Below, one piece after another: positions 37,690-46,875 of a stretch of DNA of 64,000 bases. Numbering within the stretch: the stretch's first letter is position 1; each line of letters starts with the position of its first letter. Under the pieces are notes generated by a model. That model saw only the letters and a list, made by a program, of their open reading frames with translations, searched no databases and had not been told where the DNA came from. Both the position numbers and the translations under genes were made by a program. Source of the DNA: Pseudomonadota bacterium (GTDB taxonomy: Bacteria > Pseudomonadota > Gammaproteobacteria > Burkholderiales > Burkholderiaceae_D); NCBI GenBank assembly GCA_023422955.1, contig JAFAGG010000008.1, forward strand, positions 1 to 64,000. The letters run 5' to 3'.

Positions 37690-40272
37690 ATGACTGACAT
37701 CTCGCCTCCCGATTCCGCTTCTCTTTCCATCGACACCTACCTGCCTTACATGCGGGATGTCGCCCGTTGCGAACAATCGCTGCGCGAATTGAATCTCATG
37801 TGGCGCATGATCGAATCCTCGGCCAGGATGAACTGCCCGCAGGAATCCACACTCATCCTGCCTACCATGGCGGCTGCCCGTGCCGGATTCAATCGCCTGG
37901 AAAAGGAACTCGTGACCAGCCTGGTCGACGAAAAGGTGGGCAATGTGCTGGAAGAAATCGGCACGCAGGCACAGCATGTGATCGATATCGTGGTACGCAA
38001 TCTTTACGAACGTACCGCCGATATCGGCTTCCTGGCGACCGACCGCGAATTATGCGCCTTCGCTGCCGGTATGAACCCGGACACCGATGCAGTGCGGCTG
38101 CGACTGCGTGCTTACCGGGACAAGTACACGGTCTATGATGAAATCATTCTGCTCGATATCCACGGCAATGTGCTGGTGCAGATCGATCAGGCCACGCCGC
38201 TGGAAGGCAGCATCGACCCGCTGATCTGGCAGACGCTGGAGTCCGAAGCTTATGTGGAAACCTTTCGTGCCACCGACCTGCGCCCCTCCAGGAAACAGGC
38301 ACTAATCTATTCGCGCCGCCTGCTGCATCCGGAAACAGGTGTGCCGGTCGGCGTGCTGTGCTTGTGCTTTCACTTCGAAGCCGAGCTGGCGATGATCTTC
38401 CGCTCGCATCGCGACAGAGAAGCGCGCGCCAACATGCTGCTGCTGGATGCGGACAATCGCGTGATCGCAAGTGCCGATGAGCTCTGGATACCGGTCGGAA
38501 CCACGGTGCCGGTCAACCGTGAAGGTTCACGCAAGCTGATGATATATGGCGGGCGCGAATACCTGATACGTACCTATTCCGCCGCCGGCTACCAGGGCTA
38601 CATGGGACCGCCGGGATGGCAGGGCCAATCCATGATTCCCATCGATGTCGCTTTCCACGGCAAGCACCGGCGCGCACTGGCCGGCGTGCCCGCGGCAATC
38701 ACCGAAGGCCTGCTGTCGCACGCCGATACCTTTTGCCCGCCGCTGTACGAAATCATGACGGCAGCCGACACGATACGGCGCGTGGTCTGGAATGGACAGG
38801 TCATGACGGCCGGAAAATACGGCGACATGACGCGCCTGAAAACGGTGCTGGAGCAGATCAGCGAAACCGGCGTGCGCAGCAACGAGCTGTTCGTACAGTC
38901 GATCAGCGACCTGTACGAGACCGCGCTTTCCTCCAGCCTCTCCGACGCGGAATTCGTATCGCACCTGCTGGTGGACCTGCTGGACCGTAACCTTTACGAG
39001 CGCTCCAACGACTGTCGCTGGTGGGCACTGACGCCGGAGCTGCGCCAGGCCCTGGCCGCCAGAGAATGCGGTCCCGATACGGCAGCCGAGATCACCGGCA
39101 TCCTTCAGTACATCAACAGCCTGTACACCGTCTATACCCGCATCTTCGTTTACGACCGTAACGGCCGCATCATCGCCGGCAGTTGCCGTGACCAGCACGG
39201 GGCGAAACTTGAGGAAGCCAGCGTGGATCCCGATACGCTGGCCGCGGTGCTGACATTGCGCCATCCCCAGCATTACCATGTCAGCTCCTTCTCTCCCTCC
39301 GCGCTCTACGAGGACCGCCCGACGTATGTCTACCATGCCGCGATCCGTGCGCCGCATAACGATTACGAGGTGGTGGGCGGCATAGGCATCGTATTCGATT
39401 CGGAAATCGAATTTGCCGCCATGCTGCGAGGCGCACTGGCAGACAAACCGGGAACGGCCGCCCTCTTCGTCACTCGCAAGGGCGAGGTCATTTCCAGCAC
39501 CGATCCGGCGCGTCCGGCAGGAAGCCGGCTGGAGCTGGATTCCGCGCTGCTGGAACTGCCCAACGGCACTTGCAAGTCGCGCATCGTAGTGCATGACGGC
39601 CACTATACGGTGATGGGTTGCGGCGCTTCCAGCGGCTACCGGGAATTCAAGGTCAGCGACGGTTATCAGGAAGATGTGCTGGCCGTGGTCTTCAAATCCT
39701 TTGGCGAAGAATGTGAACGCTCTCGCGCATTGAAGCATGCCGACACGCTGATCGGCGACAGTTCTCTCATTGAGGAAGGACCGGAGTTCGCCACCTTCTA
39801 TATCGACGACATGCTGTTTGCAGTGCCTTCCGAAGCCGCGCTGGAAGCCTTTCCCGCAGCCGACATCTCGCCGGTTACCCTGGGCAGCCGCCGCGAACGC
39901 ATCGGCGTCATTTCGCAGAAACGCTTCGCGCAGGACAAGGCCTATGCATGGGTATTCGATCTGGGCTACCTGATGCGCGGCACGCCTTCCGCAATAGGAA
40001 GCGGCAGCCAGGTCATCATCCTGCGTCACGACGGCAAGGACGTCGGCGTGCTGGTCGATGAACTGCACGCTGTGCCCAGGTTCGATGCATCGAAGGTCAA
40101 GCCCGCGCCCTTTGCCTCCATAAGCGACACACTGCTGGTCAAAGAAGTAATACAGGCCAATGAAGGCCAGTTGCTGATCCAGGTGCTGGATGCAGCGCAA
40201 CTGATAGCCTGCATTCACGATCCCAGCCTGCCTACCTTGCTGACCAAGCTGGCAGAAAAGGTCGGCGTATAA
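37690..40272 (+). CDS. Soluble chemotaxis-type protein: two Cache-like repeats plus CheW domain
   Basis: The 860-residue protein has no visible signal peptide or membrane helix, so it should be cytoplasmic. Two related sensor-like units are seen. RNLYERTADIGFLATDRELCAF (Asn104) and RNLYERSNDCRWWALTPELRQAL (Asn434) are exactly 330 residues apart. Each is followed by a YTVYDEIILLD / YTVYTRIFVYD strand and a DNRVIASAD or KGEVISSTD turn typical of Cache/PAS folds. The C-terminal 160 residues (from about 695, EFATFYIDDMLFAVPSEAALEAF) form a CheW domain. There is no MCP signalling domain. It could link a cytoplasmic signal to a CheA array. Architecture is seen; function is inferred. Confidence 0.8.
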   Translation: MTDISPPDSASLSIDTYLPYMRDVARCEQSLRELNLMWRMIESSARMNCPQESTLILPTMAAARAGFNRLEKELVTSLVDEKVGNVLEEIGTQAQHVIDIVVRNLYERTADIGFLATDRELCAFAAGMNPDTDAVRLRLRAYRDKYTVYDEIILLDIHGNVLVQIDQATPLEGSIDPLIWQTLESEAYVETFRATDLRPSRKQALIYSRRLLHPETGVPVGVLCLCFHFEAELAMIFRSHRDREARANMLLLDADNRVIASADELWIPVGTTVPVNREGSRKLMIYGGREYLIRTYSAAGYQGYMGPPGWQGQSMIPIDVAFHGKHRRALAGVPAAITEGLLSHADTFCPPLYEIMTAADTIRRVVWNGQVMTAGKYGDMTRLKTVLEQISETGVRSNELFVQSISDLYETALSSSLSDAEFVSHLLVDLLDRNLYERSNDCRWWALTPELRQALAARECGPDTAAEITGILQYINSLYTVYTRIFVYDRNGRIIAGSCRDQHGAKLEEASVDPDTLAAVLTLRHPQHYHVSSFSPSALYEDRPTYVYHAAIRAPHNDYEVVGGIGIVFDSEIEFAAMLRGALADKPGTAALFVTRKGEVISSTDPARPAGSRLELDSALLELPNGTCKSRIVVHDGHYTVMGCGASSGYREFKVSDGYQEDVLAVVFKSFGEECERSRALKHADTLIGDSSLIEEGPEFATFYIDDMLFAVPSEAALEAFPAADISPVTLGSRRERIGVISQKRFAQDKAYAWVFDLGYLMRGTPSAIGSGSQVIILRHDGKDVGVLVDELHAVPRFDASKVKPAPFASISDTLLVKEVIQANEGQLLIQVLDAAQLIACIHDPSLPTLLTKLAEKVGV

Positions 40273-40516
40273 GCTGAAGCTGAAACTGAAACTGCCTTGA
40301 ACGGGCCAGGCCCATGGGATGCGAAGCAGCGACAGCCGTCATCGGCGAATAGCTCGATTCCGGCATATGGGAACGGATTTTTATGGCGAGCAGGATGGCA
40401 GGCGCAACAGGCGTGTGCTGGTGACGATCATGGGTGACGGCCATGCGCAAAGGACATGCGTGAAGATCATGGGCGAATAAGACTGCCGCAACAGCCCAAG
40501 GATTTCGCCCGTGGAT

Positions 40517-42589
40517 TTATGCGACTGCCCGCCGGCTCCGCGTGCCGGATGATTGCCGCTGCGGCATGGGCACCGGCTCGGGCCTTCCTATGCCGAAGCC
40601 TTGCGCATAATCGACGCCGATGTCATGCAAGGCATCCAGCAGCGCGGGATCGTCGACATGTTCGGCAATAATATTCACGCCCATCACATGGCCGATATTA
40701 TTGATGGCTTCCACCACAGCCTTGTCCACCGGGTCGCGCAGGAAATCGGCGACGAAGCTGCCATCGATCTTGATGAAGTCGATATCCAGGTTTTTCAGAT
40801 AACCGAATGAAGCCATGCCGCTGCCGAAGTCGTCCAGCGCAAACTGGCAGCCCATTTCCTTCAGGCGCGTTATCAGGTCTCTTGCTATCACCATGTTGGC
40901 AATCGCCGCCGTTTCGGTGATTTCAAAACAGATGGAACTGGGCGGTATGTCGAAATTTCTGAATTGCTCGGAAATATAAGGCAGCAGGCGATCGTCGCCC
41001 AGGGTCGCGCCGGACAGATTGATGGCGCAGGTATAAGGCGCTTGCCCCGTGCGGCAATCATGTTCGTAGAGTTCGAACACCTTGCGGATCACCCAGAAAT
41101 CAATCGTGGGAATCACGTTATAGCGTTCGGCTGCCGGCAGGAAAGCCTGCGGCGGAATGATCTCGCCGTTTTCACCCAGCATGCGAATCAGGAATTCATA
41201 GCGCAACATGGATTGCTGCGCATGCTGAAGCGGAATGATCTTCTGGCGATAAAGCAGCAGCCGGTCATCCTCGAAGGCCTTGGAAATACGCGCCACCCAG
41301 TTCATCTGCCCTTGCCGTTCTTCCAGTTCGTCGTCATCCGGCCGGTAGACATGAATACGGTTGCGTCCCTTTTCCTTGGCCACATAACAGGCGCCATCGG
41401 CAACGCGCAATATGTCGCTCAGCGTGGCGCCATCGTTGCCAAAAGAAACCAGGCCCACGCTCACGCCTATGGTAAAGCTGCGCTCGCCCCAGACGAAACG
41501 AAAATCGCGCACGGTCTGGCGCAGCGTGTCGGCAATCCGGTAAGCCTGATCGCCGTCGCAATCTTCCAGCAGCAATCCGAATTCATCTCCGCCCAGGCGT
41601 GCCAGCACATCGCTGTGGCGCACCTTGCTTTGCATCAGGCCGGTCAGGTGGCGCAGCAGTGCGTCGCCGGCATGATGGCCGCAGGTATCGTTGACGATCT
41701 TGAACTGGTCCAGGTCCAGGTAGAGCAGCGTATGCCGGGTGGACGCTTCGGCGGCTTTCTTCAGCAAGGCATCCAGCCGGTTCTCGAATTCCAGGCGATT
41801 CACCAGGCCGGTCAGGGAATCATGCGATGCCTGGTATGAAATCTGCTGCTGCTTCTGCTGTTCCTTGAGCCGCGCGTCGGCAATGATGTCGCTGAGGAAT
41901 TCGAATTCGTAAATGCCCTTGTAGTTCGGTATTCCCGTCGTCTGGATGGCATTGATGATCGCACTGACCGGCTGATGAATCACGCGCCGGAAGTAGGTGA
42001 CCAGCAGCAGCGTCACGATCAGGAAGATGCCGCCGATGATGAAGTAGCCCCTTCCCAACTGTGCCACGAAATCGGCGTAGTAATCGCCGTCTTTCAGCAA
42101 CAGGAAATGCCAGCCCCATAGCTCGAACGAAGAGTGGTAGGCGTAATAAGTCTCGTCGCCCTGCTGCAATTCCAGCAGCCGGCCTTTTCCGATATTGGCC
42201 AGATCAAGCCCCAGCTCGGCGGCCAGGCGCTCTCCCAGCAATATCGCGTCCTCGGTGTACACGATGGCCTGCACTTCGTTCTGGGTCGCGTAATCGTCGA
42301 TTTTCCCCAGCGTCATCGCGCGCGTCACCTTCTCGCCTATTTCCAGCGTCGCGCTGCCGGTCAGCAGCATTTCCTGCATTTCGCTGTCGCAAAGGTTGTA
42401 GATTTCCCGTGAGCCGCGCTGAAGATCGAACAGGATGCGTTCGTCGACGAAATGCGAAACGGTTTTCAGGCCGATGGTCAGCACTACGCCGCTCAACAGC
42501 ACCATCAGCAGCACGATGGGAACGAGCGGCGCCAGTATCCGGAAATGCAGGCTGCGGGAAGCTGAGCTGATTTTATTGCTTATCGCCAT
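40517..42589 (-). CDS. Membrane GGDEF-EAL c-di-GMP enzyme with periplasmic sensor
   Basis: The 690-residue protein has an N-terminal membrane helix (about 16-38), a Cache-like periplasmic domain (about 40-165), a second helix (about 170-190) and a HAMP-like linker, then GGDEF (about 245-410) and EAL (about 425-680). GGDEF is intact at 333-337 with the I-site RHSD five residues earlier. In the EAL domain the signature reads EFLIR (Glu465), and INLS, EITET, DDFGSG, FIKIDG, AEHVD and AQGFG are conserved, so phosphodiesterase activity is plausible. It overlaps the upstream binding-protein gene by 10 bp, which suggests the binding protein is its ligand sensor. Confidence 0.92.
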   Translation of the reverse strand: MAISNKISSASRSLHFRILAPLVPIVLLMVLLSGVVLTIGLKTVSHFVDERILFDLQRGSREIYNLCDSEMQEMLLTGSATLEIGEKVTRAMTLGKIDDYATQNEVQAIVYTEDAILLGERLAAELGLDLANIGKGRLLELQQGDETYYAYHSSFELWGWHFLLLKDGDYYADFVAQLGRGYFIIGGIFLIVTLLLVTYFRRVIHQPVSAIINAIQTTGIPNYKGIYEFEFLSDIIADARLKEQQKQQQISYQASHDSLTGLVNRLEFENRLDALLKKAAEASTRHTLLYLDLDQFKIVNDTCGHHAGDALLRHLTGLMQSKVRHSDVLARLGGDEFGLLLEDCDGDQAYRIADTLRQTVRDFRFVWGERSFTIGVSVGLVSFGNDGATLSDILRVADGACYVAKEKGRNRIHVYRPDDDELEERQGQMNWVARISKAFEDDRLLLYRQKIIPLQHAQQSMLRYEFLIRMLGENGEIIPPQAFLPAAERYNVIPTIDFWVIRKVFELYEHDCRTGQAPYTCAINLSGATLGDDRLLPYISEQFRNFDIPPSSICFEITETAAIANMVIARDLITRLKEMGCQFALDDFGSGMASFGYLKNLDIDFIKIDGSFVADFLRDPVDKAVVEAINNIGHVMGVNIIAEHVDDPALLDALHDIGVDYAQGFGIGRPEPVPMPQRQSSGTRSRRAVA

Positions 42590-43737
42590 AGGGGTTCAGC
42601 GGTCTTGAGTTCCTTGGGTGCGACGATCTGTTTTTTCCCGTTCTGCCATTGCACGGTGGTGGTGAAGTGACGTATCTGCCTGCCATCCTTGTCCACGCCA
42701 TAGCGCCCGATGATGGTAATCACGTCCAGCGTCTGCAAGCGGTCGCGCACCTTGCGCCGGTCTATGCTGTTGGCCTTGACGATGGCCGCCTCCAGGATCT
42801 CTCCTTCCGCATAGGCGGTGGCCGCATGGTAGGAAGGCTGCAGCTGGTAGCGTTCCAGGAAAGTCTTGGCGAACTCGCGTGTGCCGGGATAGGAAAGCGT
42901 GGGTTCCCATTGCGACGATGAAAACGTGTATTCGGCATCCGCACCCAGGTCGTTGCCATAGTTATCCAGCGCCGGACCGACGGTCGCGAAAAACGCCTTG
43001 GGCTTCCAGCCTATCTTCTTCAGGATGTTGGTGGCGTTGACGGAATCCTTGAAATGCCCGGCGATCAGCAGCGCTTCGGCACCGGAGGCATGAGCGGCGC
43101 GTATGCCTTCCTCGATATCCATCTCGCCCGATGTGAACAATCCCGTTTGCACCATGTTCAGACCGAATCGTTTAGCCCAGTCCTGGCTGCCGGCCAGGAT
43201 GCCGCGCGAGAAAGGCTCCTTGCCGGATACGATGGCAACGTGGTCAATGCCATGCCTGACCAGCAGCTCCAGAAAACCTATGGTGTAACGATCCGTCGTC
43301 ACATAGACGCCAAACAGGTATTTCCGCTTCTTCTGCCACAGCGAACCGGCGGAAGCGCCCGAGGCCAGCAAAGGGTATTGATAGGTTTCGGCCACATCGG
43401 CCACCACATCGGTCAGCTCGCTGGAATAAGGCCCGAGAAAGAAATTCGCCTTGTGCCGGGTGGCGAACTCGGTATAAAGGCTCGTGGCGCGCCGGGGATC
43501 GCTTTCATCGTCGACCACCAGCAGCTTGACTGGCCGGCCCAATATGCCGCCGCGGCGATTGACGTCTTCCACCCACAGGCGGTAAGCGCGATCCTTCATT
43601 TTTCCCAGTTCGGCATATTTGCCGGTCAGGCTGAGCGAAGCAGCCAGCACCAGCGGCTCGGCAGCCGTCGCGCCGCCCATGGACAGGACCAGGCTCAATG
43701 CTGCCAACAAGCAGCGCCATCCTTTGTATGCACTCAT
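42580..43737 (-). CDS. Periplasmic binding protein (Leu/Ile/Val-type, Peripla_BP_6)
   Basis: This 385-residue protein has a signal peptide (LLAALSLVLSMGGATAA, cleavage near 26) and a two-lobed binding fold. Landmarks are LVLAASLSLTGKYAELGKMKDRAYRLWVEDVNRRGGILGRPVKLL, FLGPYSSELTDVVADVAE and PLLASGASAGSLW. No ABC permease or ATPase genes are nearby; the next gene, overlapping by 10 bp, encodes a membrane GGDEF-EAL protein. I infer a sensory, not transport, role similar in logic to NspS with MbaA. GGGAGGAG precedes ATG 43737. The ligand is unknown. Confidence 0.88.
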   Translation of the reverse strand: MSAYKGWRCLLAALSLVLSMGGATAAEPLVLAASLSLTGKYAELGKMKDRAYRLWVEDVNRRGGILGRPVKLLVVDDESDPRRATSLYTEFATRHKANFFLGPYSSELTDVVADVAETYQYPLLASGASAGSLWQKKRKYLFGVYVTTDRYTIGFLELLVRHGIDHVAIVSGKEPFSRGILAGSQDWAKRFGLNMVQTGLFTSGEMDIEEGIRAAHASGAEALLIAGHFKDSVNATNILKKIGWKPKAFFATVGPALDNYGNDLGADAEYTFSSSQWEPTLSYPGTREFAKTFLERYQLQPSYHAATAYAEGEILEAAIVKANSIDRRKVRDRLQTLDVITIIGRYGVDKDGRQIRHFTTTVQWQNGKKQIVAPKELKTAEPLWR

Positions 43738-44041
43738 AGCGTCTCCTCCCGTAAGCGCCCGATCAAGGCGCTTTTCTGCTCCCGGCGATCACCTCCTCTG
43801 CGGGCGGCGTACCCCATTTTTTCTACCTTCGATAAGGCCGTTCTACGGCAAGGACTTGATGCCTGACGAAATGAAGCTCCTACCTGGACGTCCCTGCTCT
43901 TTCTCTCTGCGTCTGCGGCTATTTATATTTTTCCGGCTTCCGGGCAGCACTGCCGCAATTGGAGAAATAGTATGCCGACGCTCCTCAACAGACCAGCATA
44001 TTTTGATGTTGTAGCAGCTTGTTGAGGCCCAGGCGTGACAC
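43738..44041. other. Intergenic region upstream of the binding-protein gene
   Basis: This 304-bp stretch should hold the promoter of the binding-protein/GGDEF-EAL pair. No gene or terminator was recognised. Confidence 0.35.
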
Positions 44042-45697
44042 CTAGGCACATTCCGGTGTCGGCGGCGACGGATCGCTGCCATGAAAACAGTAGGTATTCC
44101 TGCCTTTATTCTTGGCCCGGTACATCGCGGCATCGGCATTTCTCAGCAATTCCTCGAAATCCCGACCATGGTCCGGATAAAGCGCGACGCCGATCGACAT
44201 GGAAACGGCGATTCCCGCACTGCCTGCCTGCACCGGCTCCTTCATTCTTTGCGCCAGCTTGTCCAGCACGGGCGGCACATCATCAATTCCGTTCAAGCTG
44301 GCCAGCACCAGCAGGAACTCGTCTCCGCCTTGCCGGCTCAGGATATCGGAGTTGCGTACCGTGCTGCTCAGGCGTCGCGCGATCTCCTTCAGATACGCAT
44401 CTCCCACGCCATGACCGAAGCTGTCATTGATCGCCTTGAAGTGATCCAGATCGAAAAATACCAGCCCCACCTTCTTACCTTCACGATCGGCAAAGGCCGC
44501 GGCCTGCTCAAAACGCGCCTGTATCAGGCGGCGATTCGGCAAGGCGGTCAAGGCATCGTGGTGGGCGAAGAATTCAATACGCCTTTCTGCCGCCTTGCGC
44601 TCCGTGATATCGGCAGCGATTGCCAGCACGCCTTCTATTTCGCCGTTTTCGTCGTACAGCGGCGACAGCGTGATCAGCAGATCGACCATGCTGCCATCGC
44701 GCCGCATGCGCTGCGCCTCGAGCTGAAGGTTGGGCTGTCCACTCAAGAGTTGCTGGCGCATGTCCGCGCTTTCGTCGAGCTTATCCAGCGGTATGGTGGG
44801 CAGCGGCTGACCCAGCACCTCTTCTTCCTTCCAGCCGAACAGCCGTTCGCAGGCGTCATTCCATCCAGTTACCCGCCCTTGCCGGTCACGCGTGTAGATC
44901 GCCAGCGGTGAACTCTTCATGATGGTCTGGTTCAACTGCTGTTCGGCTTCCAGCGCACGGCCCGCTTGCCTCATTCCCTCCTGCTGCGCCTTGTTCAGCT
45001 CCGACAGCAGCTTGGAAAAAGCGCCGGCAAGTTCGCCTATTTCTCCCTTGCCAATATCCCGCCTGTTCAGCTTGCCCTGGAAATTACCCGGATCGATCGC
45101 ATTCACTTCCTGCACCAGCATGCGCAGCGGCGTAATGACACTGCGTCGCAGCCACAGGAAGTGCAATCCCAGGCCGGCCGCAACCAGCGCGCCTGCCAAA
45201 CCTACGAACTGCGTGAGTACGCCGATGATTTTCCTGTTGGCCGTTGCGCGATCCGCGGCAACCACCACGAAGCCCTCATTGATGTCGCTCGATTCTGCGA
45301 TGGGATGGGCAAGGAAAAAATGATTGTCGGTACGAGTGATCTGCATGCCTTCTGCACCCGCTTGTACGCCGGGCCATGTGATATCGACCCTGCCGCTGCT
45401 GAAGCGCAAATCGCCCTGCGCATCATAGATGCCGGCATAAAGCAGTAGCGGGTCCTGCATCACCACTTCGCGGCATTCCTCATCCAGCCCCATGAGCGTA
45501 TCGAAGGCGAACCCCAGGGTCTTCAGGTGCTGAACGGTATGCATCAGTTCCTGGGCAGCGATATGGGCGCGGGTCTGCAATTCCTCATGGACGTGGGTAG
45601 CGATCAGGCGTCCGCCCGCCATCACCAGCCCGGTTGCGACCAGGGCGCCTGACAACAGCGAAATCAGATTGATGCGAAATTGCAGGGAGTGAATCAT
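44042..45697 (-). CDS. Membrane PAS-GGDEF diguanylate cyclase
   Basis: This protein of about 551 residues has a membrane helix at its N-terminus (about 9-30), a periplasmic sensor (about 35-155), a second helix (about 163-185), a HAMP segment (LRMLVQEVNAIDPGNFQGKLNRRDIGKGEIGELAGAFS), a PAS domain with PAC tail (about 240-375) and a GGDEF domain. GGDEF is at 457-461 and the I-site RNSD precedes it by five residues, so it should be active and feedback-inhibited. ATG 45697 (MIHSLQFRIN) fits better than the ATG at 45751, with GAGGGG upstream. It may be co-transcribed with the next two genes on the strand, but a 304-bp gap separates them. Confidence 0.9.
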   Translation of the reverse strand: MIHSLQFRINLISLLSGALVATGLVMAGGRLIATHVHEELQTRAHIAAQELMHTVQHLKTLGFAFDTLMGLDEECREVVMQDPLLLYAGIYDAQGDLRFSSGRVDITWPGVQAGAEGMQITRTDNHFFLAHPIAESSDINEGFVVVAADRATANRKIIGVLTQFVGLAGALVAAGLGLHFLWLRRSVITPLRMLVQEVNAIDPGNFQGKLNRRDIGKGEIGELAGAFSKLLSELNKAQQEGMRQAGRALEAEQQLNQTIMKSSPLAIYTRDRQGRVTGWNDACERLFGWKEEEVLGQPLPTIPLDKLDESADMRQQLLSGQPNLQLEAQRMRRDGSMVDLLITLSPLYDENGEIEGVLAIAADITERKAAERRIEFFAHHDALTALPNRRLIQARFEQAAAFADREGKKVGLVFFDLDHFKAINDSFGHGVGDAYLKEIARRLSSTVRNSDILSRQGGDEFLLVLASLNGIDDVPPVLDKLAQRMKEPVQAGSAGIAVSMSIGVALYPDHGRDFEELLRNADAAMYRAKNKGRNTYCFHGSDPSPPTPECA

Positions 45698-46785
45698 CCA
45701 GCGCACCCCTCTCCCGGGCAGCCTGCCAGATCCAGGATGCCGAGCGGGCAAGCAAGCCTGGCTTCCCTCGCGGGAAAAGCCACTGTCAATAAATGACGTA
45801 AGCGCATCGATACCTTTCGAAGCAAAGGCTATCTGGGATGGGATGTCGCGCTTTCGCCCTGATAATGCGGCCCGTCAGTGACCCGAGGCGAAAGCCCTTG
45901 CATTACAATTGGTTACATTATGCATAGCGCATTTCCCAGTGGCAATTTTTCATTGGTATTTGCCTCAGAACTGCGCATTTTCACAACACCCGAAAAAATG
46001 CGCGCTAGCAGCGCTGCACAGTAAAACCGAGCAAAGCGTCGATGCTGGAGAACGTGGCTTGAGGGGAAAAGCGGAAAAAGCAGCGAGGTAGAAATAAAAA
46101 GAAGATGGTCCCTGCACTCCCGTGACCTAAGAATTAAGCTGGCATAGTGCTGCTTTACAATGTCTGGGTTGGAGCCGGGACCACTTTCAATGGACTGAAG
46201 CGCCTGGGCGAAGTTCCATTTTTAATACCCGCGCAGTCGCATATTTCTTCGCAAGCTCATACATTCTCACTGCAGCAATAGTTTCACGCTTTTTCTTCCC
46301 GCCCGGCCATTTCATCGAGCTCTGCAAGTAGTCGGCCAGGAATAAGAATGCCGCTTGATCTGCGCTTTCATATCTTCATATCTATAAGCTGGAAGGGAGC
46401 TGCCTTTTTCCAACCGGCATGGCGCAGGTGTTAAATTGCCGTCGCTAAAACGATCTTCGGTCACGCGTTCTTTATTGTTACTCGTCGATCACGGATTACA
46501 CCTGTTCGGCAAGATGCGGCAGGCGCAAGAGCTGGCAATGACTTTGGCGTCGGCGCTTGAATGCCGACATGGTGCGAAAAGTGCGACCTCCTTGCGGCGC
46601 CATCCGACACTCTGGCGGACACCGCCCTCATCCTCGCACCCGGATCATTACGGCGACTTCCCGGATCGACTTCATCTCTGCCAGTCTTTCTGCCAGTCGC
46701 CGACACCCAAAAAAATCCCGGACAAGTTCCGGTGCATGCGAAATTTTCTGTAAGCGGCGTTCCTGCACCCTTCCGCGCTCGGCCA
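45698..46785. other. Long intergenic region upstream of the aminobenzoate operon
   Basis: About 1.1 kb carry no convincing gene. A 42-codon minus-strand frame at 46187-46315 is described separately. The region is less GC-rich than the coding neighbours and may contain degraded genes. The operon's promoter lies near its right end. Confidence 0.4.
46187..46315 (-). CDS. Possible tiny ORF or gene remnant
   Basis: A 42-codon frame reads MKWPGGKKKRETIAAVRMYE and continues with a basic helical segment (LAKKYATARVLKMELRPG) to TGA. The composition is protein-like, but no strong ribosome site is visible and I recognise no family. It may be a decayed gene fragment in this otherwise empty stretch. Confidence 0.2.
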   Translation of the reverse strand: MKWPGGKKKRETIAAVRMYELAKKYATARVLKMELRPGASVH

Positions 46786-46811
46786 TAAAGTATTGAACGC
46801 TCAATACTTTA
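46786..46811. promoter_or_regulatory. Palindromic operator, probably for the MarR regulator
   Basis: TAAAGTATTGA and TCAATACTTTA are perfect 11-bp inverted repeats around ACGC. It lies 65 bp upstream of the ligase start, as expected for an operator over a promoter. MarR-family repressors bind such near-perfect palindromes and a MarR gene is in the operon (51682). Binding is inferred; the symmetry is seen directly. Confidence 0.75.
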
Positions 46812-46875
46812 GGTTTAAAGTACCCGTCTTCGGCAGCAGCCGCTCTTCAACCCGTGCTGACCAGCCCAAGGCGAC

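Noticed and set aside
38527..40218. 563-codon minus-strand open frame antisense to the Cache-CheW gene
   Set aside because: No recognisable motif; the sense strand carries the repeats and CheW domain.
40273..40310. Short tandem repeat of GCTGAA/ACTGAA after the Cache-CheW gene
   Set aside because: Only about four imperfect units; likely chance slippage with no clear function.
42580..43737. Binding protein as part of an ABC transporter
   Set aside because: No permease or ATPase genes are adjacent, and it overlaps a GGDEF-EAL gene.
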